From Hyphomicrobiales bacterium (GTDB taxonomy: Bacteria > Pseudomonadota > Alphaproteobacteria > Rhizobiales > Beijerinckiaceae): a stretch of DNA of 64,000 nucleotides. The notes beneath the pieces are model-generated. The model searched no databases. It saw nothing but the letters and a program-made list of their open reading frames with translations, and was not told the DNA's origin. Made by a program: the position numbers and the translations under genes. The stretch lies in assembly GCA_019247605.1 (NCBI GenBank), contig JAFBAS010000173.1:1-64000 (forward strand), read 5' to 3'. This document shows positions 25,915 to 35,002 of this stretch, piece after piece (position 1 is the stretch's first letter; each line of letters starts with the position of its first letter).

Positions 25915-27555
25915 TCATTTCTTCTTGCCTCGGAAAGGATTGAGGCCGCCCGGAAGGCCGGAGAACCCCCCGCCGAGACCGGGCAGCTTGGCTCCGCCGA
26001 GACCGGGAAGGGCAGAGGGCCTTCCTGCGGGAATGCCGGAGAGGGAGGGCGGAAGACGTGGGCCGGGGCTCGCGCCGGCCGTGGTTCCGGCCCGGCTTCC
26101 CGAAGTTTCGGGAAAACCGGGGGGCAAATGACCGCCGAGCTCGCGCTTGATCGTCTCGAGCTGCTCGGGCGTGAGCGCGGACAGATCGAGCCCCGCGAGC
26201 GGATCGCCTCCTCCCATGCCGAACATCGAAGCCATCTTGCCCATCATGCCGCCTTTGCCGCGGCCCATCATCTTCATCATGTCCGCCATCTGACGATGCA
26301 TTTTCAAAAGGCGGTTGATGTGCTCGGGGGTGGTGCCTGACCCGGCGGCGATCCGCCGCTTGCGTGACGCCTTCAGGATTTCCGGGTTGGCGCGCTCTTG
26401 CGGGGTCATCGAATCGATAATGGCGACCTGACGCTTGACAATCCGGTCGTCGAGCCCCGCCTTGGCGATCTGGTCCTTCATCTTGGCGATGCCGGGGATC
26501 ATGCCCATTATGCCGCCCAAGCCGCCGAGCTTCGACATCTGCAGGAGCTGCTCGCGCAAGTCGACGAGATCGAAGCGCCCTTTGCGCATCTTTTCAGCGA
26601 TGGCGAGAGCCTTCTCGCGGTCGATGGTCTCGGCAGCTTTCTCGACGAGCGAGACGATGTCGCCCATGCCGAGAATGCGATTGGCGATACGGTCGGGGTA
26701 AAAATCCTCGAGCGCGTCGATTTTCTCGCCGACGCCCATCAGCTTTATGGGCTTGCCGGTGACGGCCCGCATGGAAAGGGCGGCGCCGCCGCGACCATCG
26801 CCGTCGACGCGCGTGAGCACGATCCCGGTGAGGTCGAGCCGGCCCTCGAAGGCCCGCGCTGTGTTCACGGCGTCCTGACCGGTCAATGCGTCGGCGATAA
26901 GCAGCGTCTCATGCGGTTGCGTCGCGGCCTTTACCTCGGCGGCCTCGCTCATGAGCTCGTCGTCGACGGTCGTGCGGCCCGCGGTGTCGAGCATCACCAC
27001 GTCGTAGCCACCTAGACGCGCCGCCTCGACGGCACGCCGCGCGATCTGCACCGCATTTTGCCCGGCGATGATCGGCAAGGTGGAAACACCTGTCTGGGTC
27101 CCGAGCACAGCGAGCTGTTCCATCGCGGCGGGCCGTCGGGTGTCGAGCGAGGCCATAAGGACGCGCTTGCCTTGCCGATCGGTGAGGCGCTTCGCGATCT
27201 TCGCGGTGGTCGTCGTCTTGCCAGAGCCTTGCAGCCCCACCATGAGAATAGGCACGGGTGGCACGGCGTTGAGGGAGATCGGTTCGGCCTCCGCGCCGAG
27301 CGTTTCGACGAGCGTGTCGTGGACGATTTTCACGACCATCTGACCGGGGGTCACCGACTTCACCACCTCCGCGCCCACGGCGCGCGCCCGCACCTTGTCC
27401 GTGAACGAACGCACGACGTCGAGTGCCACGTCGGCTTCGAGGAGCGCGCGACGCACCTCGCGCAAGGCTTCCGAGACATCAGCCTCGGTCAGCGCGCCGC
27501 GACGCGTGAGCTTGTCGAGAATGCCGGAGAGGCGTGATGAAAGGCTGTCGAACAT
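25915..27555 (-). CDS. ffh: signal recognition particle protein Ffh
   Basis: A 546-residue GTPase that binds signal sequences on the ribosome and delivers them to FtsY at the membrane. It has the N-terminal helical bundle, then the G domain with P-loop GLQGSGKTTTTAK (about residue 108), DTAGRTTVD, and TRVDGDGRGG, followed by a methionine-rich M domain (MHRQMADMMKMMGRGKGGMM). The C-terminus is a Pro/Gly/Leu-rich tail of about 80 residues, longer than in E. coli (453 aa) and typical of Rhizobiales. It is transcribed towards rpsP. Confidence 0.97.
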   Translation of the reverse strand: MFDSLSSRLSGILDKLTRRGALTEADVSEALREVRRALLEADVALDVVRSFTDKVRARAVGAEVVKSVTPGQMVVKIVHDTLVETLGAEAEPISLNAVPPVPILMVGLQGSGKTTTTAKIAKRLTDRQGKRVLMASLDTRRPAAMEQLAVLGTQTGVSTLPIIAGQNAVQIARRAVEAARLGGYDVVMLDTAGRTTVDDELMSEAAEVKAATQPHETLLIADALTGQDAVNTARAFEGRLDLTGIVLTRVDGDGRGGAALSMRAVTGKPIKLMGVGEKIDALEDFYPDRIANRILGMGDIVSLVEKAAETIDREKALAIAEKMRKGRFDLVDLREQLLQMSKLGGLGGIMGMIPGIAKMKDQIAKAGLDDRIVKRQVAIIDSMTPQERANPEILKASRKRRIAAGSGTTPEHINRLLKMHRQMADMMKMMGRGKGGMMGKMASMFGMGGGDPLAGLDLSALTPEQLETIKRELGGHLPPGFPETSGSRAGTTAGASPGPRLPPSLSGIPAGRPSALPGLGGAKLPGLGGGFSGLPGGLNPFRGKKK

Positions 27556-27586
27556 GCTGTTCTCTCGTACGCGAGCGCCAGGTCTT

Positions 27587-27700
27587 GGGTGAAAAGTGAT
27601 TGGTGAATTGTGAGGAGTGAGACCGCCTGGTTGAAAAACGCGCCCTCATCTTCACCTTTCACTCTTCACCCTTCACTACTCACGCTTCACTACTCACCCC
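27587..27700. repeat. 7-bp-periodic inverted intergenic element, copy 2
   Basis: Five heptamers of form NNGTGAN (GGGTGAA, AAGTGAT, TGGTGAA, TTGTGAG, GAGTGAG) fill 27587-27621. After a 30-nt spacer, seven heptamers each beginning TCAC run in exact 7-bp steps from 27652 to 27700. The arms are of opposite sense and can form a long imperfect hairpin. The right arm includes the stop codon of the gene at 27680-27895. This is the same design as 11815-11914. Confidence 0.75.
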
Positions 27701-27895
27701 GTCTTCCAGGCCGACATCGCTCAACGCTGCATCGAATGCCGTCACCGCTTGCTCGAATTTGTCGCGGCACCCGGGATTGCAGAAGCCCACCACCGCGCCG
27801 CGATAACGGGTGAGAGAATCCGCCGAGATCGGCTTGCCCGACCAGGGGCACACGGTGTTGATGGCGTCCTCGATCTTCATCCCCGGTATCGGCAT
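27680..27895 (-). CDS. small cysteine-containing (YHS/TRASH-like) protein
   Basis: A 71-residue protein with paired cysteines in TVCPWSGKPIS and VVGFCNPGCRDKF, a CxxxGKPI ... FCnpgCrdkF arrangement like the YHS/TRASH metal-binding fold. The ATG at 27895 follows GGGAG 8 nt upstream and starts MPIPGMKIEDAINT. Similar small proteins occur widely in Rhizobiales; their function is unknown, perhaps binding a metal or glutathione. The stop codon is inside the heptad-repeat element upstream of ffh. Confidence 0.7.
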   Translation of the reverse strand: MPIPGMKIEDAINTVCPWSGKPISADSLTRYRGAVVGFCNPGCRDKFEQAVTAFDAALSDVGLEDGVSSEA

Positions 27896-28245
27896 GGCGT
27901 CAACTCCCTGGCGAATATTCCTCTCGCAAACGAGGTCGCGGATAACGGCGCGCGTCCCAAACACCTTAGCGCCCGAGAGCGCCTCGCGCCGTCGGACGTT
28001 GACCTCCGGGCTCCAGACGCTTCTATCGAAACGTCTTGTCCTGGGTGGCGGCTCAAAGGCTCGCTTTCGTCGATTTCGCCGGTTTCGCTACGCCGAAGGG
28101 GAAGTGAAGTCAAATTGGGCAAAATCGTAAGGGATACGGGCCAAAACGAGCGCGCGAGTTCTCGGGGGCGCCGCTCTCAACCTCGCCTTGGCTTCTCGCG
28201 GCGGCAGTCGTAAACCTCACGAGGCATTTGGCTCGAGGATTTTCC

Positions 28246-28932
28246 ATGACCGAACCATCTTCAGGCACCGCGCTCATCATCGGCGTGGGCGACGGGCTTT
28301 CCGCATCCTTGGCGCGGCTTTTGTCACGTGGGGGATATGAACTCGTACTTGCCGCTCGAGATACAGGTAAGCTCGCCGATCTCGCCAAGGAAACGAAGGC
28401 CGACGCGCGCCGCTGCGATGCATCGGACCCCGAACAGGTCGCGGCGCTGTTCGAGGCGGCAGGTCCCCTCGAGGTGATGATCTACAATCCGTCTTACCGG
28501 ATGCGCGGTGCCTTGATCGAGCTCGATCCGGCAGAGGTTCGCCGCTCGCTTGAGATTACGGCCTTCGGCGCATTTCTCGCCGGCCAGCAGGCGGCCCGCG
28601 CCATGCTGGGGCGCGGAAGGGGCACCATCCTTTTCACCGGCGCATCCGCCGGCGTGAAGGGCTATCCACGCTCGGCGCCCTTCGCCATGGGAAAATTCGC
28701 ACTGCGTGGCCTCGCACAATCCATGGCACGCGAGCTTCATCCGCAAGGGATCCATGTCGGGCACGTCGTGATCGACGGCGGCATTCGCTCGGAGCGCCGA
28801 CCGGATCCCGACGGGCGTGACACCATGCTCGATCCGGACTCGATCGCAAAGAGCTATCTCCACCTCATACGCCAGCCGCGAGATGCCTGGACATGGGAGA
28901 TCGAGGTGCGGCCCTGGGTCGAGACGTTTTGA
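28246..28932 (+). CDS. divergent short-chain dehydrogenase family protein
   Basis: A 228-residue Rossmann protein. The cofactor loop is GVGDGLSAS rather than TGxxxGxG, the NNAG motif reads YNPS, and the catalytic Tyr is replaced: Ser134 is kept in TGASAG, but the YxxxK position reads FAMGK (Phe146, Lys150). The C-terminal ELHPQGIHVGHVVIDGGI is a feature of a known SDR subgroup with the same Phe. It may reduce by another mechanism or have lost catalysis. The ATG at 28246 follows GAGGA. nagB begins 45 bp downstream on the same strand. Confidence 0.8.
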   Translation: MTEPSSGTALIIGVGDGLSASLARLLSRGGYELVLAARDTGKLADLAKETKADARRCDASDPEQVAALFEAAGPLEVMIYNPSYRMRGALIELDPAEVRRSLEITAFGAFLAGQQAARAMLGRGRGTILFTGASAGVKGYPRSAPFAMGKFALRGLAQSMARELHPQGIHVGHVVIDGGIRSERRPDPDGRDTMLDPDSIAKSYLHLIRQPRDAWTWEIEVRPWVETF

Positions 28933-28977
28933 TCCGAACAGGTACTCTCCAACCACTCTGAAAGAGGAGCGCCTCAG

Positions 28978-29730
28978 GTGAAGCTCGAGATCGAGGCCAG
29001 CAAGAAAGCGCTGGGCGCCGCCGCGGCTGTCGCGGGCGCCAACATCATTCGCGATGCGATCGCGCGAAAGGGCGCGGCGACCATTGTGGTTGCGACCGGG
29101 ATGAGCCAGCTCGGCATGCTGGATCATCTCGTCAGGACCGAAGGCATCGACTGGTCGAAGGTGACCGCCTTCCATCTCGACGAATATGTGGGAATTGCCG
29201 AAACTCATCCGGCGAGCTTTCGGCGTTACCTCAAGGAGCGCTTCGTCGCCCGCTTGCCGACGCTCGAAGCGTTCGTGCCGGTTCAAGGTGATGCGCAAGA
29301 CCTCCCCGCCGAGGTTAGGCGATTGAATGAAAGTCTCGACCCGCTCGACGTCGATGTGTGCTTCGCCGGGATCGGCGAGAATTGTCACCTGGCCTTCAAC
29401 GATCCACCCGCGGATTTCAGCACCGACGATCCTTATCTCGTCGTCGAGCTCGACGAGGCGTGCCGGCGCCAACAGCTCGGCGAAGGGTGGTTCGCGAGCC
29501 TCGCTGATGTGCCCGCCCGCGCCATTTCGATGAGCGTGCGTCAGATCATGAAATCACGAACGCTCATCGTGAGCGTGCCCGATTTGCGCAAAGCACAGGC
29601 GGTGAGGTCAGCGGTGGAAGGAGAGGTGTCCCCGCAATTTCCGGCCTCGATCCTTCAGCGTCACGCCTCCTGCACTCTTTTCCTCGATCCTCCAGCAGCT
29701 TCGCTGCTCGACGCGAGGAAGAGCGCGTGA
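28978..29730 (+). CDS. nagB: glucosamine-6-phosphate deaminase
   Basis: A 250-residue isomerase that converts glucosamine-6-phosphate to fructose-6-phosphate and ammonia. [12 protein letters not shown] is the phosphate loop region, [10 protein letters not shown] carries the catalytic Asp, and [17 protein letters not shown] contains the catalytic His; Cys stands where Gly is more common. The GTG start at 28978 has GAGGAG about 9 nt upstream. nagA follows after 13 bp. Together they form an amino-sugar catabolic pair; no transporter or regulator is adjacent. Confidence 0.87.
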   Translation: MKLEIEASKKALGAAAAVAGANIIRDAIARKGAATIVVATGMSQLGMLDHLVRTEGIDWSKVTAFHLDEYVGIAETHPASFRRYLKERFVARLPTLEAFVPVQGDAQDLPAEVRRLNESLDPLDVDVCFAGIGENCHLAFNDPPADFSTDDPYLVVELDEACRRQQLGEGWFASLADVPARAISMSVRQIMKSRTLIVSVPDLRKAQAVRSAVEGEVSPQFPASILQRHASCTLFLDPPAASLLDARKSA

Positions 29731-29743
29731 AGAAGAGCGCGCC

Positions 29744-30757
29744 GTGCGGGTGACGCCCGGGCTCTTCGACCTTCAGGTCAACGGTTTCGCCGGGATCGAC
29801 TTCAACGATGCGGCGATCACGCCCGACATGTTGGACCACGCGTTGAACAAGATGTGCTCGACGGGTGTCACGCTTTGCCTCCCGACCCTGATAACCGCGC
29901 TTCCCGATGCGCTGGAGGCCCGATTCAAGGCCCTTGACCGCGCCGTCCAAAAGGGGCGCTTTGGCCCTGCCATGTGCCCGGGTTATCATCTGGAAGGTCC
30001 ATTCCTCAATCCGACGGACGGCTATCGGGGCTGTCATCCGCACACCGCGATGACGTCCGCCGATCCCGCGCTTGTGGAGCGTTTGGAGGCGGGGCTTTCG
30101 CGGCCCATCCTTCTCATCACCCTCGCGCCCGAGGTCGAGGGGGCGGTCGAGCTCATCGGCTGGGCGAAGGCGCGCGGCAAGGTCGTCGCGATAGGCCACA
30201 GCGCGGCGAAAGGAGAGGTGCTTTCAACCGCGATCAAGGCTGGGCTTTCCCTCTCGACGCATCTCGGCAATGGCGTTCCGCAATCCGTGCACAAGCTCGA
30301 CAACACCATCTTGGCTCAGCTCGCCGAGGACGGCCTTTTTGCCGATTTCATCGCCGATGGCATCCACATTCCTCCGCATGCCTTGAAAGTGCTCCTTCGG
30401 GCGAAAGGCAAGGAGCGCTCGATCCTCGTCACCGATGCCGTCTCGGCGGCAGCCGCCGAGTCCATTGGCCCGCATCCTTTCGCGGGCTTTACGATCGAGC
30501 TGGATCGCGATGGCAAGGTGCATTTGCCAGGGCAGTCGCTCCTTGCCGGTTCTTCACTGACGCTCGACACCGCGATCCGCAACATCGTGAACTGGGGGTT
30601 CGCGAGCTTCGAGGATGCGATCGCCATGGCTTCGGCCAATCCGCGCCGATTGATGGCCAAGGCCTTCGCGGCCCACGGCATCACGCTCCCATTCCAGGGC
30701 CGGGTCACCTGGTCTGATGCGTTCGAAGTCGAGCGCTCCGACCTCTACGTGAATTGA
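29744..30757 (+). CDS. nagA: N-acetylglucosamine-6-phosphate deacetylase (short form)
   Basis: A 337-residue amidohydrolase that removes acetate from GlcNAc-6-phosphate, feeding NagB. Metal and catalytic residues are visible: YHLEGPFLNP (metal Glu), AIGHSAA (metal His), STHLGNGVPQ (metal His) and LVTDAVSA (catalytic Asp). It begins almost at the first TIM-barrel strand (TPGLFDLQVNGFAG), so most of the N-terminal beta-sandwich half found in E. coli NagA (382 aa) is missing. The GTG at 29744 is the only sensible start after nagB. It converges with the GST gene 28 bp away. Confidence 0.9.
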   Translation: MRVTPGLFDLQVNGFAGIDFNDAAITPDMLDHALNKMCSTGVTLCLPTLITALPDALEARFKALDRAVQKGRFGPAMCPGYHLEGPFLNPTDGYRGCHPHTAMTSADPALVERLEAGLSRPILLITLAPEVEGAVELIGWAKARGKVVAIGHSAAKGEVLSTAIKAGLSLSTHLGNGVPQSVHKLDNTILAQLAEDGLFADFIADGIHIPPHALKVLLRAKGKERSILVTDAVSAAAAESIGPHPFAGFTIELDRDGKVHLPGQSLLAGSSLTLDTAIRNIVNWGFASFEDAIAMASANPRRLMAKAFAAHGITLPFQGRVTWSDAFEVERSDLYVN

Positions 30758-30785
30758 GGAGCAAAGGTCGATCGGCGTAGGCGAC

Positions 30786-31427
30786 TCAAGCGGCTGCCTT
30801 GAGCCTTTCGATTTCCGTGCGCTCAAAGCTCGGACGACGCCGCATGCGCTCGACCCACCGCTGAAGCTTTCCGTCGCCGAGGGTTTCCTTTCCTTCCGGG
30901 GTGAGCGAGAAATAATGAGCATTGGGAATGAGCATGATGTCGGCGAGAGAGACTTCCTCGCCTGTGAGGTAGACATCCCCCATCAGCGCCTCGATCGCTT
31001 TCACGCAGGTCACGGCGTCGGGCTTCGCGGCCGCGATCACCGCCTCGTCGGGCGTGCCGCCGCGCATCGGGACGACAAGGCGTTGGAAGGAGATCGTGGC
31101 CGTAACCTTGGGGAAGAAATAAAAATCCGCGATGCCGACGAGTTGATTCATGCGCGCCTTGGAGCGGATATCGCGGGGCTCGAATGACGGCGGCGGTGAC
31201 ACGTCATCGAGATAGCGAATGATCGCCTGAGTCTCGTAAAGCCTGAAATCGCCGTGATCGACAACGGGAATGCGGCCAAAGGGATGGCGGGCGAGGTGCT
31301 CGGGCGCCTTGGATTCGCCAAACCCCATGGAGACCAGGCGATAGGCGATGCCCTTCTCCTCGAAGCCGATGAGGGCGGAGCGCAGATAAGGACTGCCGGG
31401 AACGCCGTAGACGGTGAATTCAGCCAT
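30786..31427 (-). CDS. glutathione S-transferase family protein
   Basis: A 213-residue cytosolic GST. The thioredoxin-like N-domain starts with TVYGVPGSPYLRSALI and includes GRIPVVDHGDFRLYETQAIIRYLDD (cis-Pro and glutathione gamma-Glu-binding ET pair). The all-helical C-domain has GEEVSLADIMLIP, the conserved N-capping Asp motif. The ATG at 31427 has AAGGAG upstream. It is the last gene of a minus-strand trio with gloB and a cupin, consistent with glutathione-dependent detoxification. The electrophile is not known. Confidence 0.9.
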   Translation of the reverse strand: MAEFTVYGVPGSPYLRSALIGFEEKGIAYRLVSMGFGESKAPEHLARHPFGRIPVVDHGDFRLYETQAIIRYLDDVSPPPSFEPRDIRSKARMNQLVGIADFYFFPKVTATISFQRLVVPMRGGTPDEAVIAAAKPDAVTCVKAIEALMGDVYLTGEEVSLADIMLIPNAHYFSLTPEGKETLGDGKLQRWVERMRRRPSFERTEIERLKAAA

Positions 31428-31464
31428 GGTGCTCTCCTTTTGCTGCAGTGGCCCCGATCTTACC

Positions 31465-31908
31465 TCAGCGGCTGCGACCCGGATTCCAACCGGGCGCCGC
31501 CAATTCAAAGCCAGAAAACTCAAACCCGGGCGCGACCACGCAGGAGGCGAGCGTCCAGCTTCCGCGGCTTTTCGCGCTTTGCCAGGCAAGCGCCGGCACG
31601 ACGGCTTGCGGGCGCTCGCCTGCGGCGAAATCAATTCCAAGATGATGGGTTTGCGATCCGTCGCCATCAAGCGAGATGGAAAGCGCGAGCGGGGCGCCCG
31701 CATGCCACATCCAGATCTCGGCTGCATCGACGCGGTGCCAATGCGAGGTTTCGCCGGCTTTCAGCAAGAAATAAATCGCCGTGGATATCGCCCGGCCATC
31801 GCTCGACAACGCGCTGTCACGAAAGCTCTCTCGATACCAGCCGCCTTCCGGGTGCGGCGAAAGCCCAAGCTCCCGGATGATTGCATCGGCCGAGAGAGGG
31901 AATGTCAT
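31465..31908 (-). CDS. cupin, DUF985 family
   Basis: A 147-residue single-domain cupin. Diagnostic segments are LGLSPHPEGGWYRESFR at the start, STAIYFLLKAGETSHWHRVDAAEIWMWH in the middle and GSWTLASCVVAPGFEFSGFEL at the end. The His residues of SHWHR are potential metal ligands. The biochemical role of the family is not established. It lies 18 bp after gloB and 37 bp before the GST gene, so all three are probably co-transcribed. Confidence 0.88.
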   Translation of the reverse strand: MTFPLSADAIIRELGLSPHPEGGWYRESFRDSALSSDGRAISTAIYFLLKAGETSHWHRVDAAEIWMWHAGAPLALSISLDGDGSQTHHLGIDFAAGERPQAVVPALAWQSAKSRGSWTLASCVVAPGFEFSGFELAAPGWNPGRSR

Positions 31909-31926
31909 GGCGAGGCCGATGGCAGG

Positions 31927-32694
31927 CTAAAACCTGTTCTTGCGCTCGCGCAATTCGGCAAATACCGCGCTCGCGTCGGCGCCAGCCATGCCGACCGCCT
32001 TCTGCACCTTCGGGTCGCCGGCGCGCAGGAAGGGGTTCGTTGCCTTCTCCTCGCCGAGCGTAGTCGGCACGGTGAGCTTGTTCTGCGCCCGCAACTTCTC
32101 GATCACGGCGTATCGGGCCTTGAGCGCCTCATTTGCCCCATCGACGGAAATTGCAAACCTGGCGTTCGACAACGTGTATTCATGGCCCGACCAGATGCGC
32201 GTCTCGTTAGGCAAGCCGGCGATCCGCTGCAAGGAGGACCAAAGGACGGAAGGCGCCGCTTCGCTCACGCGCCCGCAGCCGAGCGTGAAAATGGTGTCGC
32301 CGGCGAACAGCGCGGCGTCTTGCGCGAACCAATACGAGATGTGGTCGGCGCAATGGCCGGGCGTGTCGAGCACCGACGCTGCAAGCTCGCCGATCTTGAC
32401 CTTGTCTCCTCCCGCCACGAGCTCATCGGCTTGCGGCACCTCGGCGGATGCCTTTTTCGGCGCGATGACCCGCGCGCCGGTCTTGGCCTTCACCGCCGGA
32501 ATGCCCTCGATGTGATCGAGATGGCGATGCGTGACGATGATATGGGTCAGTCGCCAGTTCTTCTCGCGCAAGGCCCGCTCGACGGCTTCGGCCTCCGGCA
32601 CGTCGACACTCGCGGTCGAGCCCGTCGCTTCATCGTGAATGAGCACACCGATGTTGTCGGTGCGGCAAAGGAAAGTGTGAAATGCTGCCGGCAT
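31927..32694 (-). CDS. gloB: hydroxyacylglutathione hydrolase (glyoxalase II)
   Basis: A 255-residue metallo-beta-lactamase-fold enzyme that hydrolyses S-D-lactoylglutathione to lactate and glutathione. The dinuclear site is THRHLDHIEG (HxHxDH), with further ligands in DTPGHCADH, FAGDTIFTLGCGR (bridging Asp) and SGHEYTLSNARFA (last His and substrate contact). The ATG at 32694 has GGGAG 5 nt upstream. Length and the C-terminal helical domain fit glyoxalase II. Glyoxalase I is encoded at 63315. Confidence 0.95.
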   Translation of the reverse strand: MPAAFHTFLCRTDNIGVLIHDEATGSTASVDVPEAEAVERALREKNWRLTHIIVTHRHLDHIEGIPAVKAKTGARVIAPKKASAEVPQADELVAGGDKVKIGELAASVLDTPGHCADHISYWFAQDAALFAGDTIFTLGCGRVSEAAPSVLWSSLQRIAGLPNETRIWSGHEYTLSNARFAISVDGANEALKARYAVIEKLRAQNKLTVPTTLGEEKATNPFLRAGDPKVQKAVGMAGADASAVFAELRERKNRF

Positions 32695-32949
32695 GAGAAC
32701 TCCCGCGGTTGTGCCCACGACTTAGCACGAGGTTTCCTCTCCTCGAAAGCGCCAAGCGCGATGCGCTTCTGCACAGGTGTTTTCGGCTGCGGGCGCGACG
32801 CCAAACGCAAAGCTTCCGTCCAAACGGCTCGCCCTGGCGCGCTTTAGCGCGCTGGGCTAACTTGCCGGCCAACAACGAAACTCCGCGGTGAGGAAGCAAC
32901 GAATCCCATGGGCGTTGCCGACGATTTCAGAACAGTTCGGGGGGGAATA

Positions 32950-34617
32950 ATGGGCGCCACGGCTCATCGCCCCTGGGTCGAAGCCTTTCCGGGGGCGGCG
33001 CGCTGGGACGCTCCGATCGAGATCGGCACCTTGCCGGAGCTTCTGGACTTGGCCATCTCCGAGGGGCCGGCTCGGCCGGCGCTCTCCTATCGCGAGGCCC
33101 GGCTCGATTATGCAACACTGGGCCGGCTCGTTTCCGAGCTCTCGGCGGGCTTCGCAGAAGCCGGGATCACCAAGGGTGACACGGTCGCCCTTTACCTGCC
33201 CAACACACCCTATCACCCGATTGCGTTTTTTGCGGCCTTGCGCCTTGGCGCGCGCATAACCCACCTGAGCCCGCTCGATGCGCCGCGAGAGCTCGCCTAC
33301 AAGGTCAAGGATTCGGGTGCGCGCACGCTTATCACCACAAATTTTCCAAGTCTTTTGCCGAACGCGCTGGCACTTCAGGCAGAAGGCCTCGTGGAGCGCG
33401 TCTGGGTGGGCGATGATGCGTATTGGGGACCGTCATCGGGCATTGAAGTGCCTCGCCGGGCGGGCGTGGCATCGCTTTTCGACATGTTGCGCCCATGTTC
33501 CTCGTGCAACCCCGCGCAGGTGTCGCCCGACGACGTGGCAGTGTTGCAATATACGGGCGGCACCACGGGCGTGCCGAAAGGCGCCATGCTGACCCATGCC
33601 AATTTCACCGCCACCGTCAGCATGTACCGAAGCTGGAGCGAGCCTGACGGGCTGATGCCAGGTCAAGAGCGGATCATCTGCGTGCTGCCGCTCTTCCACA
33701 TTTACGCGCTCACGGTGATTTTGCTGCGGGGGTTGCGCGACGGCAACGAGCTTTTGCTGCATTCCCGGTTCGACGCACAAGCCGTCGCTGCCGACATCGA
33801 GACCAGACGGGCAAGCATCATGCTCGGCGTGCCGACCATGTGGATCGCGCTAGCAAACCTGCCCGATATCGACAGGCGTGATTTCTCGTCATTGAAGCAA
33901 TGCGGATCGGGAGGCGCCCCCATGCCGTTCGAGGTCGAAAAACGCCTCGAACGTTTGTTGGGCCGGCGCATGGGGGGCGGCTGGGGCATGACGGAGACCG
34001 CGCCCGCCGGAACCCGGATGGTTATGAGCGCACCCTCGAGTCCGGGACTCATCGGTATTCCGTATCCCGGGATCGACTTACGCATAGTGTCCTTGGAGAA
34101 TCCGAAGGAAGTACTCGGCGCTCATGAGATCGGCGAGATCGCCATCCGCGGTCCCAATGTATTCAAAGGCTATTGGAAAAAGGCGCAAGCCACGGCGGAA
34201 GCCTTCGTGGACGGCTATTTCCTCACCGGGGACATCGGTAAAAGGGACGAAAAAGGGCAGTTCAGCATAGTCGATCGCAAGAAGAACATGATCATCTCCT
34301 CGGGCTTCAACGTCTATCCGGTCGCGATCGAGAACGCGATCTACGAGCATGGTGACGTAAAGGAGGTAATTGTCATCGGGGTGCCGGACCCTTATCGCGG
34401 GCAGGCGGCAAAGGCTTTCGTGACCTTAAAAGAGGGCGCGCCCGCACTCACGCTGGAGACGCTGCGTGATTTCTTGAGCGATCGCATCGGACGCCATGAA
34501 ATGCCGACTGCGCTCGAGATCCGCGCCGAGCTGCCGCGAAGCCCCGCGGGCAAGCTGCTAGCCAAAGTCCTCATCGATGAGGAAAAGGAAAGGGCGGCCC
34601 ACATCGCAGCTGGGTAG
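32950..34617 (+). CDS. AMP-dependent acyl-CoA ligase (long-chain type)
   Basis: A 555-residue adenylating enzyme that activates a carboxylic acid with ATP and transfers it to CoA. Motifs in order are YTGGTTGVPKGAMLTH (P-loop-like, about residue 200), GWGMTE (adenine site), YFLTGDIGKRDEKGQF with the hinge following (DRKKNMIISSGFNVYP), and a C-terminal catalytic Lys in SPAGKLLAKVL. The ATG at 32950 after a G-rich ribosome site is preferred to ATG 32908. The substrate is unclear: the overall layout is like FadD, but aromatic acids are possible. It is divergent from gloB. Confidence 0.88.
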   Translation: MGATAHRPWVEAFPGAARWDAPIEIGTLPELLDLAISEGPARPALSYREARLDYATLGRLVSELSAGFAEAGITKGDTVALYLPNTPYHPIAFFAALRLGARITHLSPLDAPRELAYKVKDSGARTLITTNFPSLLPNALALQAEGLVERVWVGDDAYWGPSSGIEVPRRAGVASLFDMLRPCSSCNPAQVSPDDVAVLQYTGGTTGVPKGAMLTHANFTATVSMYRSWSEPDGLMPGQERIICVLPLFHIYALTVILLRGLRDGNELLLHSRFDAQAVAADIETRRASIMLGVPTMWIALANLPDIDRRDFSSLKQCGSGGAPMPFEVEKRLERLLGRRMGGGWGMTETAPAGTRMVMSAPSSPGLIGIPYPGIDLRIVSLENPKEVLGAHEIGEIAIRGPNVFKGYWKKAQATAEAFVDGYFLTGDIGKRDEKGQFSIVDRKKNMIISSGFNVYPVAIENAIYEHGDVKEVIVIGVPDPYRGQAAKAFVTLKEGAPALTLETLRDFLSDRIGRHEMPTALEIRAELPRSPAGKLLAKVLIDEEKERAAHIAAG

Positions 34618-35002
34618 AAGCTCGCCAAGCTTGTCCCCGCGGGCAGCCTGCACGGCTTTGAGATTCAAGTAAGGGTGCCACGCTGGCCGAGATTCCTTAA
34701 ACCGCGAGGGCGATGTTCCGCCCCCTTTAGACCTTCTCCAGGGGCTCGCCCCCTCGAACTTCACCGGTGGTGACGCGATTTCGAGCGTTCTTTCTGGCCC
34801 AAGCTCACGACGACCGGAGCTTCAACCCGAACGCGAGAAAGCAGAATTCCCCCCATGCGGCGAATGCCCCTTGCAAATCGAGTCAAATCCGCCACGCCTC
34901 CGAGCGCATTCGCACGCAGCACTCGGATGAGCGGCTCACCGCTTCGAAAGGCGGCCTCTCAAGCCCGCGACAAGACCGATGGCCTGGCCGCGAGAGGCGC
35001 GT
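34618..35002. other. 385-bp intergenic region between convergent genes
   Basis: No supportable gene. Frames crossing it are antisense leftovers with biased composition. The sequence holds a short GC stem (GGGG-CTCG-CCCC near 34741-34752), which could serve as an end of transcript for the acyl-CoA ligase gene. No mobile-element ends or tRNA remnants are seen. Confidence 0.5.

Noticed and set aside
34558-34764. Minus-strand frame with MKFEGASPWRRSKGGG as a gene or mobile-element remnant
   Set aside because: Short, overlaps the acyl-CoA ligase end, no recognised family, no inverted ends or duplicated target.
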